A DNA stretch of 13,284 bases from Acholeplasmataceae bacterium UBA6235 (GCA_002441525.1 DJWH01000032.1:1-13284); one strand, 5' to 3'; shown: positions 1 through 7,359, numbered from the stretch's first letter. Program-made: numbers and translations. The notes: a model not told the origin generated them from the sequence alone.

Positions 1-236
1 TAGATGTCCAAGCAGACGAAGTGGTTACCTTTAATGAAGTTTTACTCATCGGTGGTGAATCTACAATCGTAGGTAATCCATTGGTAAATGGCGCATCTGT
101 TACAGCGAAAGTCGTTAAACAAGGTAGAGGCAAGAAGATTATTGTCTTCAAGTATAGACCTAAGAAAGACTACAGACGCAAACAAGGTCACAGACAAAGC
201 TATACAAAACTAGTCGTTGAATCCATCAACGCTTAA
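1..236 (+). CDS. rplU: 50S ribosomal protein L21 (5' partial)
   Basis: This is the C-terminal part of large-subunit ribosomal protein L21, which binds 23S rRNA. The reading frame is open from position 3 to the TAA at 234-236 and continues off the left edge, so the true start lies outside the window; the GTG at 21 is an internal Val codon. The visible part contains the family's hallmark C-terminal stretch ([16 protein letters not shown]) followed by the short tail ending ESINA. A second in-frame TAA follows at once (tandem stop). prp starts 9 bases downstream and rpmA follows, the standard L21-Prp-L27 order. The identification is secure from motif and context. Confidence 0.96.
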   Translation, partial: DVQADEVVTFNEVLLIGGESTIVGNPLVNGASVTAKVVKQGRGKKIIVFKYRPKKDYRRKQGHRQSYTKLVVESINA

Positions 237-245
237 TAACAACAT

Positions 246-557
246 ATGATTAAATATCATGTGTGTAAGGACCAAACGATTTCATCCATTCGTGTGAGTG
301 GACACGCCAACTATAAAAAGCATGGCGAAGACATCGTTTGTGCTGCAGTATCTACAGCGACCATCCTTTCTGCCAATCTTTTAGAAAGAATGGGCTTTAA
401 AGGGGATTACACCGTATCCGTTGAAGAAGGTTTCTTCGATTTGAAGGTGATTCAATCCAATCCCAATCTTGAGTATGTCTTGATCAATTTAGAAGAGACG
501 CTCAAAGAACTAGAACTACAATACCCTAAATATATAAAACACCAAAAGGAGGGATAA
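246..557 (+). CDS. prp: Ribosomal-processing cysteine protease Prp (YsxB family)
   Basis: This 103-residue protein matches the Prp/YsxB family, the cysteine protease that removes the N-terminal extension of L27. The catalytic pair is visible as His20 (in SGHAN) and Cys32 (in [11 protein letters not shown]), 12 residues apart as in the characterised staphylococcal enzyme. It sits between rplU and rpmA, the gene for its substrate, and the L27 here carries a matching cleavage site. The ATG at 246 is the only reasonable start because tandem in-frame TAA codons lie at 234-239. No clear Shine-Dalgarno sequence precedes it, so translation probably depends on coupling to rplU, which would keep the protease scarce relative to the ribosomal proteins (inference). 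Confidence 0.93.
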   Translation: MIKYHVCKDQTISSIRVSGHANYKKHGEDIVCAAVSTATILSANLLERMGFKGDYTVSVEEGFFDLKVIQSNPNLEYVLINLEETLKELELQYPKYIKHQKEG

Positions 558-558
558 C

Positions 559-837
559 ATGTTACAATTAAACATTCAGTTATTCGCATCGAAAAAAGGT
601 ACGGGTTCATCTCGTAACGGACGCGATTCAGCAGCTCAACGTCTAGGCGCAAAACTATCAGATGGTCAATTCTGCACTGCTGGTTCTATTATCTACCGTC
701 AACGCGGAACAAAAGTACATCCTGGTAACAACGTTGGTCGTGGTGGTGACGATACTTTATTCGCTAAAGTAACCGGCATCGTCAAGTACGAACGTGTTGG
801 CCGAGATAAAAAACAAGTTTCAGTCTACGAAGGATAA
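559..837 (+). CDS. rpmA: 50S ribosomal protein L27 with cleavable N-terminal extension
   Basis: L27 lies near the peptidyl-transferase centre of the large subunit. The 92-residue product starts with [14 protein letters not shown], the extension found in Firmicutes and relatives; by analogy Prp should cut between Phe9 and Ala10 to expose ASKKG and leave an 83-residue mature protein. The body shows the family signature [13 protein letters not shown] and [13 protein letters not shown] strong ribosome-binding site (AGGAGG, 547-552) sits inside the end of prp, 6 bases before the ATG. The gene overlaps prp's tail by regulation only: one base separates the two reading frames. The TAA stop at 835-837 is inside the stem of a terminator hairpin. 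Confidence 0.97.
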   Translation: MLQLNIQLFASKKGTGSSRNGRDSAAQRLGAKLSDGQFCTAGSIIYRQRGTKVHPGNNVGRGGDDTLFAKVTGIVKYERVGRDKKQVSVYEG

Positions 838-858
838 GCCCGACTTATCCTTTTTTTT
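830..858 (+). terminator. Rho-independent terminator overlapping the rpmA stop codon
   Basis: A perfect 9-bp stem (AAGGATAAG at 830-838 with CTTATCCTT at 844-852) encloses a CCCGA loop and runs into eight T residues (851-858). The rpmA TAA stop (835-837) is part of the left arm, so a ribosome terminating on rpmA would cover the hairpin. The obgE ribosome-binding site starts only about 6 bases after the T tract, leaving no room for a separate obgE promoter. Partial termination or attenuation between rpmA and obgE is therefore likely (inference). Confidence 0.8.
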
Positions 859-876
859 CAATTCAGGAGGTTCACC

Positions 877-2145
877 ATGTTTAAAGATGAAGTACAAATT
901 AAAGTCAAAGGTGGTCGTGGTGGCGATGGTATCGTCGCATTCAGACGCGAAAAATATGTGGAGTACGGTGGTCCAGCTGGTGGTACAGGTGGGTCTGGCG
1001 GTAATATCTATTTTGTGGCAGATGAAGGCATTTCAACCTTATTAGACTTATCTTTTAACAAACACTTAACTGCGAAAGATGGGACCCATGGTCTCAACAA
1101 ATCACAAAATGGCCGTAATGCTGAGCATACGTATTTTAGAGTACCTGTCGGCACCATCGTTTATGACCAAGACACCAATGAGTTGATTGGTGATTTAACG
1201 ATGCATGGACAACAATTGTTGTTGGCTAAAGGGGGCCGTGGTGGTCGTGGCAACGAAGCTTTCGCAACCCATCGTAACCCAGCACCAGAAATTTGTGAAA
1301 AAGGGGATTTGGGTGAAAGTAAAAATCTACGTGTCGAATTGAAAGTGTTGGCCGACGTTGGCTTGGTTGGTTACCCATCCGTCGGGAAATCCACCCTCAT
1401 TTCGGCTGTATCACGTGCTAAACCTAAAATTGCAGAATATCACTTTACCACACTAGAACCGCATCTAGGTCTTGTTTATGTCAGTGAAAATAAGAGTTTC
1501 GTGATGGCTGACTTGCCTGGACTCATTGAAGGTGCGTCCCTCGGTGCAGGTTTGGGTATTCAATTCTTAAAACACATCGAACGTTGCCGTGTCATCATCC
1601 ATGTGGTTGAAATGGATTCGTTAGAAGAAAAGAACCCTTATGAAGATTTTTTAAAGATCAACAAAGAGTTGGAATCCTATAATTATGACTTATTAAAACG
1701 TCCAATGATCATCGCGGCGTCTAAAATGGACTTACCGAATGCATGGGATAATCTTGAAAAATTCAAAGAACAAATTGGCGATGCCTATGAAGTATTTCCA
1801 ATTTCCTCGGTCACGAAACAAGGCCTTAAAGAATTGGTTTATCGCGCCATGGAATTGGTCGACATCACCCCTAAATTTGAGATTGCAGAAGTGCATAAAA
1901 ATTACATCAAGAATAAAGAAGAGGCGTTCTTCACCATTGAAAAAGCCAGCGATGGCGTATTCGTGGTCAAGGGAGAAGGTTTGTATCGTTTGTTCATGAG
2001 AACCGATTTTACCAAAGAAGAAAACGTTAAACGATTTGCTAGACAACTCAGAAGCTATGGCGTCGATGAAGCCCTTCGAAAAGCAGGGGTTCAATCCGGT
2101 GATAGCGTCAGAGTATTCGAGTACGAATTCGAATTTACAAATTAA
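877..2145 (+). CDS. obgE: GTPase Obg (ribosome assembly / stress GTPase)
   Basis: Obg is an essential GTPase that binds the large ribosomal subunit during assembly and is linked to ppGpp and stress signalling. The 422-residue product has the expected three parts: a glycine-rich Obg fold (about 1-158, with GGRGGDGIVAFRREK and GGRGGRGNEAFAT), a G domain, and a C-terminal OCT domain (about 340-422, with RLFMRTDF and VRVFEYEFEF). In the G domain the P-loop GYPSVGKST is at 165-173, the G3 motif DLPG at 212-215, the base-specificity motif at 282-285 and the G5 region ISSV at 309-312. The G4 motif reads SKMD rather than the usual NKMD. AGGAGG at 865-870 sits 6 bases before the ATG. Expression probably depends on readthrough of the rpmA terminator. 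Confidence 0.97.
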   Translation: MFKDEVQIKVKGGRGGDGIVAFRREKYVEYGGPAGGTGGSGGNIYFVADEGISTLLDLSFNKHLTAKDGTHGLNKSQNGRNAEHTYFRVPVGTIVYDQDTNELIGDLTMHGQQLLLAKGGRGGRGNEAFATHRNPAPEICEKGDLGESKNLRVELKVLADVGLVGYPSVGKSTLISAVSRAKPKIAEYHFTTLEPHLGLVYVSENKSFVMADLPGLIEGASLGAGLGIQFLKHIERCRVIIHVVEMDSLEEKNPYEDFLKINKELESYNYDLLKRPMIIAASKMDLPNAWDNLEKFKEQIGDAYEVFPISSVTKQGLKELVYRAMELVDITPKFEIAEVHKNYIKNKEEAFFTIEKASDGVFVVKGEGLYRLFMRTDFTKEENVKRFARQLRSYGVDEALRKAGVQSGDSVRVFEYEFEFTN

Positions 2146-2153
2146 TTCAAAAT

Positions 2154-2187
2154 AACACACTTTTTATGCATGAAAGTGTGTTTTTTA
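2154..2187 (+). terminator. Rho-independent terminator after obgE
   Basis: A 10-bp perfect stem (AACACACTTT at 2154-2163 with AAAGTGTGTT at 2173-2182) has a 9-base loop and a following T run to 2186. It lies 8 bases after the obgE stop and closes the rplU-prp-rpmA-obgE unit. The opposite strand lacks a good U tract, so it looks one-directional. Confidence 0.85.
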
Positions 2188-2190
2188 TTT

Positions 2191-2196
2191 TATAAT
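2191..2196 (+). promoter_or_regulatory. Candidate -10 box of the alpha/beta hydrolase gene
   Basis: A perfect TATAAT lies just after the obgE terminator and 21 bases before the hydrolase start. This is the same -10-to-start distance seen for other genes in the window. There is no convincing -35 box and no TG extension, and the surroundings are AT-rich, so it could be chance. Confidence 0.45.
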
Positions 2197-2202
2197 AAAG
2201 GT

Positions 2203-2208
2203 AAGGAG
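2203..2208 (+). promoter_or_regulatory. Ribosome-binding site that sets the hydrolase start
   Basis: AAGGAG lies 9 bases before the ATG at 2218. It favours that start over the in-frame ATG at 2170, which lies in the terminator loop. Confidence 0.8.
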
Positions 2209-2217
2209 AACGTCATC

Positions 2218-2985
2218 ATGAAACTAAACATTGTTACGAATCTAGTACCAAACGAAAAAAAACGTATTTTTATTGTCCATGGGATTGCAGAACATTTAGG
2301 TCGTTATGACCATGTGGTTGCTTATTTGAACCAACAGGGGTATTCTGTGGTTCGATTTGACTTAAGAGGACATGGTAAATCAGAAGGCAAGCGCGGATAC
2401 ATCCGTTCTTATCAAGACTTTTTAGACGATGTGGATACGGTTTTCAATTTACACAAAGGCAAACGAAACATTTTATTTGGACATTCCATGGGAGCGCTCA
2501 TCACCCATTTATATATGACCAAAGACAATGGTTTTGAAGCATCCATCACCAGTGCTGGACCAACCAACTACATTAAAGATGTTCAGTTTGTCCGTTATAT
2601 TGGATTTAAGTATTATAGTTTCTTACAGGTAAAAAACAATCTTGCAAGAAATATGTTATCGCACATTGAAAAAGTTGAAGACGATTACATGAGAGACCCA
2701 TTGGTCTTAAAACAATACTACATCAATTTGATTGGTGAAATGTTCGTTAAAGGGGTTAAACACCTCAATAAAAACCTCATTTATCACAACAAACCGATAT
2801 TGATGTTACATGGTCAACTCGATAAGATTGTCCCTGTAGAATTCAGTCAACGTCTGTTTGGTTTATTATCACAAACCGATAAGACATTGAAGATTTATCC
2901 GAATGATTGGCATGAAATCTTGAATGAGTTAGATAGAGATGAAGTATTGAAAGACATTGTAAACTGGTTAGATCAACGCGCATAA
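2218..2985 (+). CDS. Alpha/beta hydrolase, monoacylglycerol lipase / lysophospholipase-like
   Basis: This is a 255-residue serine hydrolase of the Hydrolase_4/PldB-like family, which cleaves ester bonds in monoacylglycerols or lysophospholipids. The oxyanion-hole region HGIAEHLGRY is at 21-30, followed by the highly characteristic RFDLRGHGKSEGKRGYI at 46-62. The nucleophile elbow GHSMG is at 88-92 (Ser90), the acid is Asp202 in GQLDKIVP, and the catalytic base is His232 in DWHEI, so the triad is complete. No signal peptide is visible and the protein is probably cytosolic or membrane-peripheral. The ATG at 2218 is chosen because AAGGAG precedes it, and an earlier in-frame ATG (2170) falls inside a terminator. 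It is a single-gene unit with terminators on both sides. The exact substrate cannot be told from sequence; membrane lipid turnover is a plausible role. Confidence 0.88.
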   Translation: MKLNIVTNLVPNEKKRIFIVHGIAEHLGRYDHVVAYLNQQGYSVVRFDLRGHGKSEGKRGYIRSYQDFLDDVDTVFNLHKGKRNILFGHSMGALITHLYMTKDNGFEASITSAGPTNYIKDVQFVRYIGFKYYSFLQVKNNLARNMLSHIEKVEDDYMRDPLVLKQYYINLIGEMFVKGVKHLNKNLIYHNKPILMLHGQLDKIVPVEFSQRLFGLLSQTDKTLKIYPNDWHEILNELDRDEVLKDIVNWLDQRA

Positions 2986-2988
2986 TAG

Positions 2989-3022
2989 AAAAAAATACCA
3001 CTTTAAAACGGTGGTATTTTTT
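2989..3022. terminator. Bidirectional terminator between convergent genes
   Basis: A run of A, then TACCAC (2996-3001), a 9-base loop, GTGGTA (3011-3016) and six T residues form a hairpin with U tracts on both strands. It sits between the hydrolase stop (2983-2985) and the stop codon of the minus-strand coiled-coil gene (3021-3023), and can serve both. Confidence 0.82.
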
Positions 3023-6000
3023 ATTGGATGAGTTTATTTTGTTTAACTGCCCAAGCCCGTTTAGCGAGGTGTTTACGACGTTTAATCGTTTTGCCTGCTT
3101 CACGGTGTAAAGGCATTTTAGCGAGACGTTCACGGAGCATCAAATGCTTGATTTTTCGTGAGGCGATTCGATCTGCATGTCGAGCATGACGTTCCATTTG
3201 GAGTTTCATGATTTCAATATCAAACGCAAATTGTGTCATGGCTTTATTGGATTTCAATCGGCTTTGATTTAAGTTTTCATGGATTCGGGTTCTCGCGACC
3301 CCATCTTTTTCACCATAGAATGCGACCTTTTCATCAAATACGAGGGTAGCTTGTTTGATGTCATTGTCAATGACAAACATCTTTTTCGATATTTCTTTAG
3401 AACTCAATGCATTCAGGTTATCGATGTTCAAATTACCCGCTTTAAAGTTATTTTCAAGTTCTGCAATCACACTGTCGGTGTTCAGCTTGGTTGCGAGAAG
3501 AAGGTCGTCACGACGGTCAATCGCCGCTTGATAGGCTTTAAGCCCAGCCAACGTTTTTTCGTCGTGCTGTTCGTTGAAATGTTTCCATTCGAGATCAATT
3601 CCTTTGATTTGAGTTTGGAGTTGACGTTGTTGAACACGGGTAAACGATTCACGATAATTTTCCAGCTCTCGCAATTTATCCGTCATCTTTTGAATGCGTT
3701 TTTCAAGGGTATCATCGATGTTGTGTTTTGTGAGGTCAAAAGCGGTTTCGTATTCTTTCATGATTCGATGTTGTTCAAAACGGATTTGCGTAAATTGTTG
3801 GTCACACAATTGAATACCTTTTTTATGATAATTCAAGAATTGAGTACGGGTTTTCACCGCTTCTTTGGTCAACTGAATATAGGATTTGGAAAACGATTTT
3901 TCCAATATTAAATCAGAATCTAATAGGTTTAAAGCTGCCTTTGTTTCTAAAAAAAGATGATCATTGGTTTTGAAAATTTGGGTAGTTAGGGTGTGAATAG
4001 CTTCAATTGAATCATAGTATACACGACCTTCTTCATATTGAGAACGGTCAAGATTTTTTTCACGTAAAGCGCGATTTCGTTCGATTTTCACAAGCATTAA
4101 TTCTAGAGGCTTGTGGTTCTTGTCGAGGCTTTGCATCTCTTTATTGGTTTTACGGATTTGTTCTTTGATATGGCGGATTAAATCGTTGTTCTTGTGGATT
4201 TCTTTATTTAATGTTGCCAATTCATTTTGGAGATTGCGTGCGGTTTTTCGCTGTTGTTTGGACAATAATCTCGATGTGATTTTAGAGATTTGGTCATATA
4301 TCAATGCTTTGGTCGATTCGATGTTGGCATTCTCATTTTCAAGGTGGGCGATTTGTTGGAACAAATCGGCACTTTTGGCTCTCAATGATTTTAATTGTTC
4401 ATCCAACATCACGATTTGTTCATGGTATAACTTGTGTTCAGATTCGTAGTCACTGATGATGGATTCTTTCAAGTTCATATACTTGAATGCGGTCAGTTCG
4501 TTGATTTTTTCTTGGTAGTAAGCGGTGGTTTCTGTTTCTAATTCTTCGATCAATGCGGTTTTTAACGCGGTTTGTGTTTCGAGTACTTCGAGGATGAACT
4601 TCAAAGACCCACGCCATTGTTGGATTGAAGACGTTTGATAGATATCTCTTAACAATAACAATACATTTTCAAACTCGTTTTGCATCACGAGTAACATTTG
4701 AAAGTAGATATCAAATAAACGTTTTTGGCGTTGGGTTTCATTCATGGATGTATCGAGAATACGTTTAGCTTTTCGAATGCCAATCTCTTTGGTGTGACGG
4801 CTCTTCTCTAGTTCAACGGTTGAATCGTATTCAATTAAAGCCTTGGATTCTTGAACCTCAATGATTTGTGACAATAGTTTTTGTTCGAATGAAATCATTT
4901 TTTGTTCAAACATGCGGGTTTCTTTGGCTTTATCTTGTTCGATTAAATACGCTTTTTCACGTTTTTGATAATGTAATTCAAACGCCTTTTTTCGTTCATC
5001 AAAGATGAGTTTTTGGCCCGATAAGCTGTTTTTTGCATATTCCATATCCAAATAAGCGACCACGTTGGTGCGCTTAATGTCAAATTCATGTTTTAAAATA
5101 ATCTTGTTTTTTTCGTGTTTCAACGTGTTTTCATCCAACGTTGAAACATAGTTGAGCTTGCGTTCTTCGAGGCTAAACAATTGTTTATAATGGTTGTTTT
5201 CAAGCGTACGGTAATTCATTTCTGCGTCATGAATTTCACGGGCCAATAAGACCATGGCTTCATAAGGATAGATGACCAGGCCTTGTTTTTCACGGAGTAC
5301 TTGATTTTCAATGAACAATCGTTTTTCCAGCATTTTGTTTTGTTCGCTGAGTTTTAACCAGTCTCGATCAAATTCATATTTGTGTTTACGCAGTTCTTGG
5401 TCTTTGAAACGCTCAGAGATGCGTCTTTTTAACCGATAGATTTCTTGAGTTTTGATGTATTCAAACTCATGGTTGAGCAGTTCGTTTTGATGACGTTTCG
5501 CACGCAAACGATTTAAAGCAGAAGTATCCTTCATCGCCTGCTTGGCTTGTAATTCCAAAGCGTTTTTTTCTCTGATGTAGTTTTTATTGATGGCATTTAA
5601 CTGTTCAAGATAATCGGTACTTTCTTTGGATAATTCTAAACGGTGTTGTTGAGTCATTCGCTCTAAGGATGTGATCTGTTGATTGATGTGTTCTTTGGTA
5701 TTGGCAAGTTTTGAATTATTAACGGTAATATCTCGTGAATAGTTACGAATGATTTGTTCTTTATTGGATTCATAGTTTACTTTCAATTGATCTAAACGGG
5801 CATCGTATTTGATGAGTTCATTTTCAAAGTCATTCCTAGTTAAGCGATCCTTTTCTTGATATTCCACTTTTAATGCATCCATTTTTTGTTGGACTTGCTC
5901 AATCTCTAATTGAATATCGGCCTCTTGTTGACCCATGATTTTTTGATATTTCTTTTGAATATCGCGAATCTTTTGGTTAAATTTGATGGTTACACGGTTA

Positions 6001-6677
6001 AATACCGTTTTGACTTTCAGGATGGATTCGTCAAAATCGGTTTGTTCGGATTGTTTTTTGGTTTGAATGGTTTGAATTTCAGTACTCAAACGTGCTTGTC
6101 TCGCTTGATCAGCTGCTTTGTTGTCCTTAAGTTCGTTTTCGTATTGTTTATCGATGTCTTTTAAGTTTTGTTCCTTAATTTTTTCTATTTCATCGATGGC
6201 TTTTTGATAGGAAACGCGTGCTTGTTCGTATTCAAAATCCAATTCTTGATGACGTTGTTTCATCTCGAGCAAAGCACGATACACATGGATGTTGGTCTGC
6301 TGTGTTTGACGTTGGAAATTGAGGTGTATATCAGTTAATTTCTTATTGGCTGCGATGTTTTCATCGACGATTTGTTGTTTGAATTGTTTTAAAGTTTCGG
6401 CGTATTGTGCGTCGAGTAGGTGTAAGGCATCTTGATGGGTTTTATTGATTTCAGAGAGCTGAATGGAATAATCTTTGGTATATCGAATGAGTGAATTCTC
6501 ATATTGTCGATTCATCTCATGGATTTGATCATATAAATTTTCCAAAGATACACGGGTCGCCTTGAGTTGATGTCCGGTTTCATTGGTGATGGCGTAAGCG
6601 GTTAGAACATCACGAAAAAGCGTATCAAAACGCTCTTTTTGTTTAGATTCATAATTTTTAGCGTTTATTTTACTCAA
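3021..6677 (-). CDS. Giant coiled-coil protein of unknown function (about 1218 aa)
   Basis: I do not recognise a family. The product is almost wholly alpha-helical coiled coil: dense Glu/Lys/Gln/Arg with Leu/Ile spacing, three prolines that I can find in about 1218 residues (near 470, 855 and 1190) and a single cysteine (in QLCDQQF). There is no P-loop, signal peptide, LPxTG or transmembrane segment, so it is not an SMC ATPase or an exported surface protein. A more hydrophobic stretch lies around the middle (FQMLLVMQNEFENVLLLL). The last 50 or so residues are strongly basic with many Arg, Lys and His, suggesting binding to nucleic acid or acidic lipid (inference). The start is taken as TTG at 6675-6677 because a ribosome-binding site precedes it; the longer ATG at 6722 would place the promoter inside the gene. 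It is a single-gene minus-strand unit, transcribed divergently from the methyltransferase. A cytoskeletal or scaffold role is a reasonable guess only. Confidence 0.88.
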   Translation of the reverse strand: MSKINAKNYESKQKERFDTLFRDVLTAYAITNETGHQLKATRVSLENLYDQIHEMNRQYENSLIRYTKDYSIQLSEINKTHQDALHLLDAQYAETLKQFKQQIVDENIAANKKLTDIHLNFQRQTQQTNIHVYRALLEMKQRHQELDFEYEQARVSYQKAIDEIEKIKEQNLKDIDKQYENELKDNKAADQARQARLSTEIQTIQTKKQSEQTDFDESILKVKTVFNRVTIKFNQKIRDIQKKYQKIMGQQEADIQLEIEQVQQKMDALKVEYQEKDRLTRNDFENELIKYDARLDQLKVNYESNKEQIIRNYSRDITVNNSKLANTKEHINQQITSLERMTQQHRLELSKESTDYLEQLNAINKNYIREKNALELQAKQAMKDTSALNRLRAKRHQNELLNHEFEYIKTQEIYRLKRRISERFKDQELRKHKYEFDRDWLKLSEQNKMLEKRLFIENQVLREKQGLVIYPYEAMVLLAREIHDAEMNYRTLENNHYKQLFSLEERKLNYVSTLDENTLKHEKNKIILKHEFDIKRTNVVAYLDMEYAKNSLSGQKLIFDERKKAFELHYQKREKAYLIEQDKAKETRMFEQKMISFEQKLLSQIIEVQESKALIEYDSTVELEKSRHTKEIGIRKAKRILDTSMNETQRQKRLFDIYFQMLLVMQNEFENVLLLLRDIYQTSSIQQWRGSLKFILEVLETQTALKTALIEELETETTAYYQEKINELTAFKYMNLKESIISDYESEHKLYHEQIVMLDEQLKSLRAKSADLFQQIAHLENENANIESTKALIYDQISKITSRLLSKQQRKTARNLQNELATLNKEIHKNNDLIRHIKEQIRKTNKEMQSLDKNHKPLELMLVKIERNRALREKNLDRSQYEEGRVYYDSIEAIHTLTTQIFKTNDHLFLETKAALNLLDSDLILEKSFSKSYIQLTKEAVKTRTQFLNYHKKGIQLCDQQFTQIRFEQHRIMKEYETAFDLTKHNIDDTLEKRIQKMTDKLRELENYRESFTRVQQRQLQTQIKGIDLEWKHFNEQHDEKTLAGLKAYQAAIDRRDDLLLATKLNTDSVIAELENNFKAGNLNIDNLNALSSKEISKKMFVIDNDIKQATLVFDEKVAFYGEKDGVARTRIHENLNQSRLKSNKAMTQFAFDIEIMKLQMERHARHADRIASRKIKHLMLRERLAKMPLHREAGKTIKRRKHLAKRAWAVKQNKLIQ

Positions 6678-6683
6678 ATAAAC

Positions 6684-6690
6684 CACCTCT
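6684..6690 (-). promoter_or_regulatory. Ribosome-binding site deciding the TTG start of the coiled-coil gene
   Basis: On the minus strand AGAGGTG lies 6 bases before the TTG at 6677-6675. There is no ribosome-binding site before the in-frame ATG at 6722, which overlaps the promoter region. Confidence 0.72.
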
Positions 6691-6701
6691 AATTCTTGTT
6701 T

Positions 6702-6710
6702 ATTATACCA
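6702..6710 (-). promoter_or_regulatory. Extended -10 promoter of the coiled-coil gene
   Basis: Read on the minus strand this is TGGTATAAT, a perfect TATAAT with a TGn extension. Transcription would start near 6695, giving a leader of roughly 18 bases before the TTG. The -35 position falls on the opposing promoter and shows no consensus, as expected for an extended -10 promoter. Confidence 0.68.
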
Positions 6711-6726
6711 TAATAAAGCCATCTTT

Positions 6727-6735
6727 TGGTATAAT
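6727..6735 (+). promoter_or_regulatory. Extended -10 promoter of the methyltransferase gene
   Basis: TGGTATAAT is a consensus extended -10 box, 21 bases before the ATG at 6757. The predicted start of transcription is near 6742, so the leader is only about 15 bases and holds the ribosome-binding site (AAAGGAA). The -35 region coincides with the -10 box of the divergent gene. Confidence 0.68.
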
Positions 6736-6756
6736 CAATCTATAAAGGAATGAATC

Positions 6757-7350
6757 ATGACTAAAAAAAACCGTAAAATACAATTTCATAAGGATGAAAC
6801 CTCTTATTTAGTAATGAAAGACCCAGAACATTTTCCTTCAAATGAGGCTGCGAAAGCGCGTTACGATACACACCATAATGGTGAAGATAACGATGAATAT
6901 ATTGCATATCAAAAACGTATTTTCGATACATTTGTCGGTATATATCTAAAGCCAGGCAAAAGTTTGGATTATGGTTGTGGTGAAGGTGGGGTCATGTCGA
7001 ACTTCATTGGAGGCTTGGCTTTATATGATTTATATTATCATCCAGATTCTAAGGTTTTACAAACGACTTATGACAACATCATTTTGATTGAAATCGTGGA
7101 ACATTTCGAATCACCAATGACTGAATTCAAACGATTGGTTGATTTGCTTAATCATGGTGGTAGGCTCATCATTCAAACCCAGTTTTATACCGATTTTGAG
7201 GGCATTGAACAGTGGTGGTATGTGCGAGACACCACACATGTAGCATTCTACCATTTGAACACATTTGAGTATTTGTGTAAACAATTCGGATTACGTCTGA
7301 TTTATACCGATATGAAATCTCGGGTTGTGCTGGAAAAAACCGTTATATAA
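6757..7350 (+). CDS. Class I SAM-dependent methyltransferase, substrate unknown
   Basis: This 197-residue Rossmann-fold methyltransferase (Methyltransf_23-like) has SAM-binding motif I as LDYGCGEG at 70-77. Later come an acidic post-motif (YDNIILIEIVEHF) and the motif after the strand, NHGGRLIIQTQFY. The segment ARYDTHHNGEDNDEYIAYQ (34-52) and the WWYVRDTTHVAFY block resemble a bacterial methyltransferase group whose members usually begin with a CxxC-type zinc-binding segment followed by an RYxxHxN motif. Here only one cysteine is present (Cys74, in motif I), so the N-terminal zinc segment is missing or has degenerated. The ATG at 6757 follows AAAGGAA closely. The gene has its own promoter, divergent from the coiled-coil gene, with ruvA 45 bases downstream. 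The target (tRNA, protein or small molecule) cannot be told from sequence. Confidence 0.85.
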   Translation: MTKKNRKIQFHKDETSYLVMKDPEHFPSNEAAKARYDTHHNGEDNDEYIAYQKRIFDTFVGIYLKPGKSLDYGCGEGGVMSNFIGGLALYDLYYHPDSKVLQTTYDNIILIEIVEHFESPMTEFKRLVDLLNHGGRLIIQTQFYTDFEGIEQWWYVRDTTHVAFYHLNTFEYLCKQFGLRLIYTDMKSRVVLEKTVI

Positions 7351-7359
7351 GATAAAACA

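Larger units (their letters stand above)
6702..6735. repeat. 9-bp inverted repeat formed by two divergent -10 elements
   Basis: ATTATACCA (6702-6710) and TGGTATAAT (6727-6735) are perfect inverted copies separated by 16 bases. Each arm is the extended -10 box of one divergent gene. Confidence 0.85.

Noticed and set aside
1711..1740. SKMD instead of NKMD in the Obg G4 motif as a sign of lost GTP specificity
   Set aside because: All other G motifs are intact, and Ser or Thr at this position is tolerated in related GTPases, so it is probably normal variation.
1732..2160. Minus-strand frame of 142 codons across the end of obgE
   Set aside because: Lies entirely opposite the well-conserved Obg C-terminus and starts in the terminator region; a shadow frame.
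2170..2217. Longer N-terminus for the alpha/beta hydrolase
   Set aside because: The ATG at 2170 lies in the loop of the obgE terminator with no ribosome-binding site.
3279..3911. A 210-codon + strand open frame antisense to the coiled-coil gene
   Set aside because: It has no ribosome-binding site, its translation is rich in Phe and Cys in a way typical of the reverse strand of Lys/Glu/Gln-rich coding DNA, and it resembles no family.
3021..6677. Coiled-coil protein as an SMC, Rad50 or MukB-type ATPase
   Set aside because: No Walker A, signature or Walker B motif at either end and no hinge domain; size and coiled coil alone are not enough.
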